Assembly: GCA_023091735.1 (NCBI GenBank)
Contig: JALKBU010000606.1
Coordinates: forward strand, 1-31,264
Source: Trichomonas tenax
Lineage: Eukaryota; Parabasalia; Trichomonadida; Trichomonadidae
Reading direction: 5' to 3'
DNA: 31,264 bases
Position numbers and translations under genes: made by a program. Shown here in pieces: positions 9,389-18,500 of this stretch. Positions within the stretch are counted from its first letter, which is position 1, and every line of letters begins with the position of its first letter. The notes below the pieces were generated by a model that was not told where the DNA came from, made no database searches, and was given only the letters and a program-made list of their open reading frames with translations.

Positions 9389-9455
9389 GGGTTCTTGCTA
9401 GGGCCTGGCCACTCGAGGGCTTTGGAAGTCTCAGGCCAACCTCGCCCAATGACAT
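9389..9455. other. GC-rich island in AT-rich DNA, possible repeat or RNA fragment
   Basis: About 65 bases, including GGGCCTGGCC, CTCGAGGGC and GGCCAACCTCGCCC, are strikingly GC-rich compared with flanks of roughly one-quarter GC. Several segments are mutually complementary (GGCC with GGCC, CGAGG with CCTCG), so a folded RNA is possible. On the minus strand it encodes the start of a marginal ORF (MSLGEVGLRLPKPSSG). The abrupt composition suggests a repeat copy or a structured RNA. Confidence 0.35.
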
Positions 9456-9476
9456 TCTCGCAACAATTTAACCATG

Positions 9477-9588
9477 CATAAATATCGTTGTTTTCTTACC
9501 AATTAGGTATATGCTCGTTGATGATAGAGTTGTGGCTCGTCAACAACACTAACCTGGATGTATTGGTTAGACAACAAAGATATTTATG
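9477..9588. repeat. Imperfect 27-bp inverted repeat with 58-bp loop
   Basis: Arms at 9477-9503 and 9562-9588 are complementary at 24 of 27 positions (arm ends CATAAATATC and GATATTTATG). The loop contains a nested pairing of GTTGATG with CGTCAAC. It could be a miniature inverted-repeat element, a structured RNA or an old foldback. No target-site duplication is obvious. Confidence 0.6.
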
Positions 9589-9620
9589 ACACTTTTTATA
9601 AAGGTGACAATTTGCCCTCG

Positions 9621-9676
9621 CAAAAAGTGACAGTTTATTTTTAAAAGTGACTTTAAGGTTCACCCGTCACTTTTTG
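9621..9676. repeat. Perfect 11-bp inverted repeat of the GTGAC element
   Basis: CAAAAAGTGAC at 9621-9631 is mirrored exactly by GTCACTTTTTG at 9666-9676. AAAAGTGAC at 9643-9651 and TTCACTTTTGTCA just after 9676 add further copies. The strings resemble the GTGAC element near several start codons, so this could be a distal regulatory block of the Has1 gene. Confidence 0.5.
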
Positions 9677-9865
9677 ATGTTCACTTTTGTCATAGACTCC
9701 TTTTAAATTTGATATCATCAAAAATGCAATTCGGTGATTGTGTAATTATTTTAAATTAAAATTAATAGTTTTAAAAGCATTAGAAATCACATGATCAAAT
9801 AATTTAACTGTTTTCAGCATTATAAAAATATGCTTTCTCGCCCGTAATACGTCAAAAATACAAAA

Positions 9866-9926
9866 ATGTCATGTAAAACTATTATGTCATGTAAATATCC
9901 AAATTGAAAATTTATGTCTTGTAAAC
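9866..9926 (+). promoter_or_regulatory. Three tandem ATGTC(A/T)TGTAAA elements upstream of Has1
   Basis: ATGTCATGTAAAA at 9866-9878, ATGTCATGTAAAT at 9884-9896 and ATGTCTTGTAAAC at 9914-9926 are same-orientation copies 32-92 bp before the ATG at 9958. A TACGTCAAAAATAC string at 9848-9861 adds a reversed TGACGTA form. This is the clearest instance of the shared upstream element. Confidence 0.55.
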
Positions 9927-9957
9927 ATAAAATTCTTGACGGCTAAAATTTTTAAAA

Positions 9958-11412
9958 ATGGAAAATCAAATTCAAGACACAACAGAAGAAAAGAAAACAG
10001 AGGAACAGCCAAGGAAAGAGTTCTCGAGCCTTCCTTTATGCGATAAAACAAAAGAATCTCTTAAAAGACTTCCTTTCACTACGATGTATCCAATTCAGGA
10101 ACAAGCAATTCCTGTTTTGCTATCTGGAGGCGATATTCTCGCTGCAGCAAAGACAGGAAGTGGAAAAACACTTGCATTTTTAATCCCTGCGATTGATTTA
10201 TTATTCAAAAATAATATCTCGAAGAAAAATGGAACAGTTGTCCTGATTGTTGCACCAACGAGAGAACTCGCAGAACAAATATTCGATGTCGCACAAGCAC
10301 TTCTCAAAGACACAGAAATAACATTTGGCGCGGTTTATGGCGGAAAAGAGAAAAAGAATGAAACAACACTACTGAAATCCGGTATAAATCTCATTGTTGC
10401 TACTCCCGGACGTCTTGTTGACCATCTTCTTACAACAAAAGATTGGTCATTATCTAATTTGAAAATGCTCATTATTGATGAAGCAGACAGAATCCTCGAA
10501 GATGGATACAAGGATCAATTACACGAAATCATTGAAGGAATCCCTCCAGAGCGTCAAACAGCTTTGTTTAGTGCAACACAAACAAAAGATGTCAACAAAC
10601 TTGCAGAAATATCATTTAAGCACTCTCCTGTTTATGTTGGAGTTGATGATAATGCAGACGAAGTTACAGCAGCCAATCTTTTGCAAGATTACTTCTTTGT
10701 TCCCGCTCCAAAGCGTTTAATGCTTTTGATAACAATTCTTAAGAGAAACTCAGACAAAAAAGTTATGGTTTTCTTCAACACAAGAGCAGGCGTTAAGTTC
10801 CATCATATTTACCTCAAAAAGATGTTGATTAACACGCTGACGCTTCATGGTGATCAAACACAACAGAAAAGACTGACAAATCTCGAAGAATTCCGTAAGA
10901 AGAAATCTGGAATTATGCTTTGCACAGATGTTGCTGCAAGAGGCCTCGATATTGAAGGCGTTCACTGGGTCATTCAATATGATCCACCGCAAAGTGTCCG
11001 CGAATACATCCATCGTGTTGGACGCTGTGCAAGAGCAGGAAAAAGTGGAAAAGCACTCATTATACTTCATTCCAATGAAGAGAACTTTGTCAATAAGTTG
11101 AAAGAAAACAAAGTTCCAATTAAGATTGTCAAGTTCCCAGAAAACAAGATTCTCGATCTGTGCAAGACAGTGCAGTCATTCATGGGCGACAAAAAGATTC
11201 AGAAAAGAGCACGCGAAGCTCTAAAGGCATTTTTAATGAGTTACGAAAGCCATGAAATGAAAGATTGCTTTAATGTCGAAAAATTGGACATTGAAGGAGT
11301 CGCTCAGTCTTATGGCTTCGAAGAAATCCCGCATATGGATATCAGAGTGACAACAGGGAAAACGAGTGATGCTCCTTGGATTCAGAAAGAAAAAGCACGT
11401 CGTGGAAAATAA
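9958..11412 (+). CDS. HAS1: DEAD-box RNA helicase Has1/DDX18 (ribosome biogenesis), 484 aa
   Basis: All helicase motifs are present in order: Q motif region with aromatic Phe22 and Gln47 (FSSLPLCDK...YPIQEQAIP), Walker A AKTGSGKT at 64-71, PTRELA at 100-105, TPGR at 149-152, DEAD at 174-177, SAT at 205-207, then TDVAARGLD and HRVGRCARAG in the second lobe. Outside the core, HLLTTKDWSLSNLKMLIIDEADR (given in part as LLTTKDW) and the C-terminal segment with KAFLMSYESH and VAQSYGFEEIP match the Has1/DDX18 subfamily. That enzyme is nucleolar and acts in pre-rRNA processing, both large- and small-subunit assembly. N- and C-terminal extensions are short compared with animal DDX18. The ATG directly follows an A/T-rich leader with tandem upstream elements, and no intron is apparent. 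Confidence 0.93.
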   Translation: MENQIQDTTEEKKTEEQPRKEFSSLPLCDKTKESLKRLPFTTMYPIQEQAIPVLLSGGDILAAAKTGSGKTLAFLIPAIDLLFKNNISKKNGTVVLIVAPTRELAEQIFDVAQALLKDTEITFGAVYGGKEKKNETTLLKSGINLIVATPGRLVDHLLTTKDWSLSNLKMLIIDEADRILEDGYKDQLHEIIEGIPPERQTALFSATQTKDVNKLAEISFKHSPVYVGVDDNADEVTAANLLQDYFFVPAPKRLMLLITILKRNSDKKVMVFFNTRAGVKFHHIYLKKMLINTLTLHGDQTQQKRLTNLEEFRKKKSGIMLCTDVAARGLDIEGVHWVIQYDPPQSVREYIHRVGRCARAGKSGKALIILHSNEENFVNKLKENKVPIKIVKFPENKILDLCKTVQSFMGDKKIQKRAREALKAFLMSYESHEMKDCFNVEKLDIEGVAQSYGFEEIPHMDIRVTTGKTSDAPWIQKEKARRGK

Positions 11413-12014
11413 TTTTGTTTGTTCAATTGATCCTAATAAAACATGTTATTTTGTTTTTCAACCAATTATGCAAACATCACAATATACCTTTTACAATCAC
11501 AACAATTCAACTAACTTTCATTATATATGAAATCACAATGATTTTAGAAAAAAAAAAAGATATTGAAATAAAAATGATATCTTTGATTTGAGCTGTTTTA
11601 ACATCACTGATGCTAAACAAAAGAAGAAACTAATCTATTTATAGAGTAATCGAAGAGCTATGATTTGCAATGTAGATTAATGATGAAAAAATTGATTTTA
11701 GGAGCATATATTTGCATTAAAATCTTGATTGTTTAAATTTTTGATGTTTTAATAATTGATTGATTTATAATGGTATAATTGGAACAAAATAAGCGATTTT
11801 ATAAAGGAATAAAAGAGTTATGCTGTGTGATGGGGATTTGCAGTGAAAAATTGATTTTTCGACACAAAAGACAACGAATAAAATCCCAAGTCAATCAAAA
11901 TCGATCAAATAACACTTCGCAGTGATGTGTGTGACATTGCTGTTATGAAAGTTTTTGCGTTCGTCAAAAATTTTCGAATTTGAAACAATCATAAAATTTT
12001 GTCAAAAAATCATT
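11413..12014. other. Intergenic region between Has1 and the phosphatase gene
   Basis: About 600 bp of AT-rich sequence, with a short poly-A run near 11550. No RNA gene or recognisable element was seen. A weak TGTGTGACATTGC string near 11929-11942 is the only element-like sequence before the phosphatase gene. Confidence 0.4.
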
Positions 12015-12406
12015 ATGCAACAAAATCGATTCTCTTCGTGTGCCTCGGAAACATCTGCAGGTCTCCAGTGGCCGAAGCGCTGTGCAATAACATGGCTGAT
12101 GGAAAGCTCAGAGTTTCTGCTGCTGCTATCACAGGACATCATAACAATGAAGAAGTTGATAAGCGCGCAGTCAACATTTTGAAGAGCCACAGCTTAGATA
12201 TAAGCGAACACAGAGCCATACAGATTAGACATGATGATTGGATGCTGTTCGATTACATCGTGGCTCTCGATAAAAAAGTTATTCTCTACAGCGACATCAA
12301 AGATCCATATTTCTGTGGAAGAAGCAGCTTCGTTCAAATGTTTGAAGACATTGCAAGCATTATGTCAAACTTCTTGAAGAACAACAACATTTTCCATTCA
12401 AGTTGA
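12015..12406 (+). CDS. Low-molecular-weight protein tyrosine phosphatase, shortened, start out of frame
   Basis: The frame contains the LMW-PTP catalytic loop VCLGNICRSPVAEA (C-x5-R-S) near its N-terminus and the general-acid motif DPY near its C-terminus, with intervening RAVNIL and DISEHRAIQI segments typical of the family. The enzyme would remove phosphate from phosphotyrosine through a cysteine intermediate. Two oddities stand out. First, the catalytic frame has no ATG: after a stop at 11981 the first codons are AAC AAT CAT AAA ATT TTG. The ATG at 12015 is one base out of frame, and its G is the first base of the GCA-ACA-AAA-TCG run coding A-T-K-S, the usual family N-terminus. Second, the segment between the DYI strand and DPY is about 20 residues shorter than usual. 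It may be a recent pseudogene, a sequence error or a gene with a non-ATG start. Family certain, integrity uncertain. Confidence 0.75.
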
Positions 12407-12549
12407 AAAATGATTTCGATTTTTTCAACAATATATATTATTAATAAACCCTCTTTATCCTTTAAATGTAATATTATTTAGATTATAAATGTGATGAGAT
12501 ATAAAGAAATATAACAAATATTTACATAAAAACAAAATAAATATATTAA

Positions 12550-15500
12550 CTAACCTATCTGTGGGATCTGAGAATTTGCGGAAAGTCTATCATTGCATTC
12601 TTTGCAGATTGATCCATGCTCTGCGCACAGTGGTTTCTGGCACTGATAACAACGTTTTTCTGTGAGAGTTCCGCATTCAATGCATCTGCTGAAACTCTCA
12701 TCGAGACAAACTTTGAAAACTTGTCCACGGGTGTCAACAGCAACAACTGTTGTTCCAAAAACGTTAACTGAAGAAATAGCTTGTTTTCCACACTTCTGGG
12801 TCATTATTTTCTCGCTACTATAAAAGTCTAAAGATCCATTAACTGTTCCTACAACGCAAATTCGTCGAGTGAAGTCCCTTCCAAGTTCAATGCATGTTGC
12901 ATAAGTTACATCACTGTTGGATTCGAATCTGCTGATTTCCTCACCATTCACTGAAATGTCGACGACCGTTGATCCACCGCCGACGGTGAAGAATCCGCTT
13001 CCATAAACAACGAATCTTCCGTTGAAAGGAATGATTTTGTGAGCCTGTTGAGTGACAAAGCTCCAAATTATTATATTGCTGCTCGATAATGAAGCGCAAA
13101 CAAGATCGTGGGGAGATATTGCTGTCATGTGGATTTTCTCTGTCGTTGTTATTGATCCTATTGGGCGAAGTTCTGTTGGAATACCAGATTCGTACTTAAT
13201 TGTCATAACCTCTGCACGTCCGAAGTTATATGAGATGACAAGGAACAAGAAATCTGGTGACACAAACAAATGTGTAACGAATGAAAAATCTGGTGAATGT
13301 GCTGCAAGAATTGCGTTTCCGTTGTTGAGATCGTGAACAATCAAAGCTTCACTTTCTCTCTCAACGGAAACGAAGAATGACATGAATATTGCGGACAAAA
13401 TTGGAATCGCGTGTGCAACTCCATCATTCGTTAACGCGGCTCTGTATGTTCTTATCTTAGATGGATTTTGTGGTTCAATCTTTGACATTTTCGCTCGAGA
13501 ACACCATTCTAAAGCTGTTGGTGCAACATTTGCGTGTTGTGGATGCGGCTTTGTGAATAAATGGAGAGGGCATTGACCGAAATTAACAGTCTGTGACTCG
13601 AAAACATCGGGCTCCATGTTCAAGGATTCTGGTGTTGCTGTATGATATGATGTCGGCAGGAATACGTTCTTTGCTTCAATTGCAGCATCTCCCGTTTGTT
13701 TGTATCCGAAAATGAGATCGATCCAATCTGCAATTGGTGCTTCAAGAAGTCTCTTCATCATTTCATTGGTGAACTTGAGAGCGGATTTATTGGACCACTC
13801 AGGAAGAATAACATCATCAACAAGCATTTCCTTGAAAGAAAGACGTCCTGTGTTCCTATATGCTTCTGGAATTGTGTACATTTCGGGAATAAGTTCCTTG
13901 AGATCGCTTTGATTTGCTGTCGAGGCAGAATTGAATGCATCAGAAATAGATATGAACATACGAAGTGGATCGTCCCATCCATTATTGAGGTCCCATCCGA
14001 AGTAGCAGTAAGGCTGCAACCTCACAAGAAACCAGAAAATAATTCCCGGAAGAGAATAATGGAATCCGTAGTAATACTTAGGATCACTCATATCATATGT
14101 GAGCTGGTAATGTGCCGCGCGCTCTTCTCCGAGCTGTCCCATTGGCTTTGTTAAGTCACGTGTTTGGAGGGATGGCGAGCAAACCCATGGAAAAACAGGA
14201 TATTGTGTTAAATCGAAGAAAGAACGTCCACCGAATAGATTGAGCGCAAGGAGATATTCGTAATTGTCGATTTTGCCTTCGAGCCACATGTTTTGGGCGA
14301 CCTGTGGATTAGGAATGCAGAACAAGAACTTGAAATGCGGAAGTGAGTTCTTGAATGCAACAAATCGCTTCTGAGCCAATTTGTAGAAAGTTGTTGAATC
14401 CTTTTCGTTACCGAAATCAAGGACAACATTTGGAGAGCACAATGAATAGATCGAAATTCCTGTTGGTTTATGAACATGGAGGTGCTTGCGAGTGAGCGTT
14501 ATCTGGTCGAAAGGAAGAATGATGACAACATGTCCACAGAAGAGAGAAACGTTTTGGTAATCGCCAATGGCGACTGATTCTGAGAATGGAATGAATGCAA
14601 CTGGATTCTTCGGTTGCTCAATTAATTCAAGATGTCCGTCTGTGATTGTTGCAAGAACTAAAAGTAGTAAATTATTATCTGAAACAAACAAAACAGAAGA
14701 CAATCCGTGAATATAATACACAAAATTAACGGCATAGAATGAAGAAAATTGGCCAAATTCGCTGAATGCATCATTGAACATTGTCATCATATCAGCAACA
14801 ATGAATTTGCTGTACTCGAACGCCGAATATTCGCCAAATTGGAAATGATAAAACACCGGTGATGTTTCGAGAACGCCAATATTTGCTATAACCGGAACAC
14901 GAGGCGGATGAATGTTGACAGGAAGTTTGAAGAAAGCAGAAAGAATTGTTACGTTAAATTGCGGCTCTGGTGTCTTGAAAGGACTTGGAACGACAACTCT
15001 TGGCTGATAAACAGGCATAACAACAGGAGAAAGTCGTGCGGATTCTGTTGGAATATTTATTTGTAAGTTGCGCCTAAATGATCTCAACAATGTCTCAAAG
15101 TAATCCTTTTCGTATTGTCGCTGCAATGAGTTTAAGCTTTGAGCAAAATGCACTGAATGCTTATCGCGAACTATGTCAATGAAAACTCTCTGACAAAGCA
15201 TATGCTTTGCAGCGAGAGCATGTTTGTGTGCATCGAAATCGAGAACTGTTGTCATTCTATTCATTCTCAACTTGTTTTCGAGCTCATTTTCACCCTGTAG
15301 CATGTGAGCTTTGAATGCTCCCCAACTGCTTTCTACTTCCTGAGCTTTGTAAGAAGAAATGACTGATGAGCCAACGAGATCCATAAATGCTTGCATGCAC
15401 CTGAGGTATTTGTTGTTGTTGCTTTGGATCTGCCGTGTGACGCATAACCAGAAGTGGCAGAATGCGGGATCCCTGAAAACAATTTCGCAGAAAATCACGC

Positions 15501-18500
15501 TCTCAAACGAAGAAAAGAGTTGGAATAAGTCAACTAAGTCTTCTCCGGTGAAAACGAACGCGCAAAGAAGTATTTCTCTGTAAGCAGATAAAACTTGTGC
15601 ATCTTCCATGAATGGAAGGAATATTTGATTGATTTCCAATGTCTTCAAGAAATTAAACAAATGGCTCAATAAGTCAGTGATTTTTTCAGCAAACAAAGCG
15701 CGAACTGTATAATGATGTGTAATGAGAACAGCGGGTTTGAACATCATAGAGTATGAATTCTCGGCATTGGCAAGTTGAATAAGCATATTCGATACCATTT
15801 GGCGGCTGAATAAACGCCTGTAACTTAATGTCATCAAGGCAAAACCCGCGGAGTATTCCAAAAACGTTGTCTGGAACTGCGCGGGATCAAAAGCGAGGAG
15901 AATTGAAACAAGGAATATAGCAATTTGCGTTTCATTCAAGACTTTCTCCATCCAGTCACTTTCACCGGAATAACGAGGGAAGATGCTATCTTTCATTACA
16001 TATTCCGCCATATTCAGATCAGCAGGAACTTCAAACTCGCAAAGATCTAAAGTATTATTTGCATCTTCGCGAGTGATTGAATACTCGTGTTCTTCAGTTG
16101 CTAAGTCAGCTCTAGTTCCGGCTTTGTTTGTTGAAAATGTCGTTGGTATGACGCCAAGATTGGAAAGGCAAAGAAGACTTGGCCAACAGTTTTTCGTGGT
16201 GAAGCAAGAAAAGTTTGTAGTAGAAAGTAAAGAAGCAATGATTGTTTGCAACATATCGAACTCTGCATTTGCAGCAATGAGCGAGCAAAGCATTTCTAAT
16301 ACGACAGGAGCAAATAATGGTGTGTTAATTACCAATATCTTGGGGAATTTCTTCATGACAAAGCCAGCAAGAATTGAGAAAGCTGTAAGCCACGCATGCT
16401 CGCTGAGAGAGAACTTAGAAAAGATGAAGCACGCATATGAACTTGTTGTGATGAATTGAGGATTCCTTGTAGAGTAGGCGCAAATCAAATCAGCAAGCAA
16501 AAGAGCACTTTCGCCTTTAAACAATGACATATAGTCGAGAAGTTGCTGATATGTGAACAATTGGTTTTCAATGTTATCATTTGCAAGATTGACGAATGCT
16601 CTGACAAGCTTCTGCTGAGATGTTTCTGTTCCTTCAAAGCTCCTGAGTGTGACAATGAAATTCGTGTAAGAACGAAGCTTAACGCCATTTGGATTTATGA
16701 GCATCATTCGATTAAGGAATGGAATAAAGCTTGTCACAATATCATCATGAATATTCGCTCTGACAGCTGTGAAAATGAATTCATGGAATTTCTGGCTTTC
16801 CAAGAATTCCCAGTTGATTGTTTTCAGCATATTAATGCGCTCCAACCATTGGACAATGAATTTCTTATCGAAAACAAAATAAAATTCTAAATAAGTGAGC
16901 AGGAAGTGTAAAATTTTTGTTGTTGACCTTTCGCCTGCGAAAGCATTGATATTATCAAAGAAATAATACATAAAGTTATGCGCAACAAGATTGCTCTGGC
17001 GTACGAAACTAACGCACATTCTCATCCAGAACTTCCTCAATTTGTGTGAATTGCGTGCTTGGATATTGAGTAAAGCGATGAAAACTGAAGATAACGCATC
17101 AGGATTTGTAGTTCTGTCAAATAGTTCGAATACAGCTTCAAGTTGATGGAAGTCCTTAAAGTATGCTGCAAAGCCGTGGAAAGGAACATCAAAGACTGCT
17201 TCGTTGTGTTGGAAATATCCTGGTTTGACTCCAGGAATTGGAACTAAATTTGATGGTCCGCGTTTGATTAATTGCTCAACTTGTTGTTGTGAAAAAGGAG
17301 TATCGCTCATGAATACTGACTTTGATATATACAGTGTAGATTCTATTGGACCATCAGTGCTGCCAAATGTGATTTGTGAAGGAAGATCTTCCATGTTTGA
17401 ATTGAAATCTTTGAACGGATTTCCTTGGAAAGTTACACCAATTTTATTTACTTTCTTTATTGGCGATAACTTGAATGATACAACAACATGATTCCAAGCA
17501 CCATACTGGCATGGAACAGCAATCTTTTCGCTTTTGTTTGTAGTGATAATAATTGACTCACTCGAAAATACAATCGAAAGCAAATTTGTGTTAAAGACAT
17601 TGATGTTGTTTGTTGTTTGATATGGAACATTGAACCAAAACGAAACTACAGTTGATGGATGAATCAACGACATAAATGAAGGTCCATGGAAAGGAACAAA
17701 TTCAAACAATGAAAAGTACGGTGATGTTCTATCAACGAATTTGTGGAACATTTCTGGATATTTAAACAAATCATCTTTCGTTTGTGATGTAACTAATCTA
17801 TTAACAATTTGCGTGATATCCGGAATCTTGTCTATATTAATCCCTTGTTTCTTAAAGCTGATGATTCCGTATTTGCCTGCGAGATAAAGATTCAAAGGAG
17901 TTCTGCACTTGAAACTTGGACAATATGCATAAAGTGATGGCAAATGTAATAAAGCTCCATGTTCATCAGCTGCACATTTAGCGAGTGTTTCTTTATCCAC
18001 TGAGAAGATTGGAGAGTCGCTTGGCTGCTTGTTGATCCACGTATCAATTGCTTCATATGGACGGAAATTGGCTAAAGCAGATAACAAGTAAATCACGAAT
18101 TTTGCTTTTGATGGATTCTCTTGAAGATAATTTTGCAATCTACTGAATCCATTTTGATTGGTGAAAATCTCGTACGATAATGGATTCTTTCGTATGTGTT
18201 TGATTAACACGTTGATGAGTTTCTCAGTTTCCATGAAATCTTGATATAATTCGATTGCTTTTGGTGAAAAATATTTTTCAAAAATTGCATCAAGAAAATT
18301 ACAAAAGCTATCGAGTGTTGATAATTTCGAGTGCTGTCCAACAAGTTTTTCAAGCATTGATTCGTGTATCGTGTCTGTATTAATTTCTAAATATACAAAA
18401 GATGAAACCGCTTCGAAATCCGGAAATTCTGAGAAATAAGTATATAAGTCAGATAACGATGGCAAGAAAATGAATCTTTCTATGAATAACTGCTTAACTA

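Larger units (their letters stand above)
8500..9957. other. Long intergenic region with promoter-like cluster, GC-rich island and hairpin
   Basis: Almost 1.5 kb without a convincing gene, in an otherwise gene-dense window. It holds a promoter-like cluster (8774-8822), a block of marginal small ORFs (8868-9053), very AT-rich sequence (9060-9370), a GC-rich island (9389-9455), a large imperfect hairpin (9477-9588), repeated GTGAC strings (9604-9690) and the Has1 promoter (9848-9957). A decayed gene, an insertion or a non-coding RNA are all possible. Confidence 0.5.

Noticed and set aside
11627..11875. Two loosely similar AT-rich stretches (near 11635-11702 and 11793-11862)
   Set aside because: Similarity is only moderate and rests on A/T-rich words; not distinguishable from composition by eye.
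16980..17015. ACTAACGCACA string resembling a trichomonad 3' splice/branch signal
   Set aside because: It lies on the plus strand inside the BEACH coding region, which is read from the minus strand, and has no matching 5' splice site nearby.
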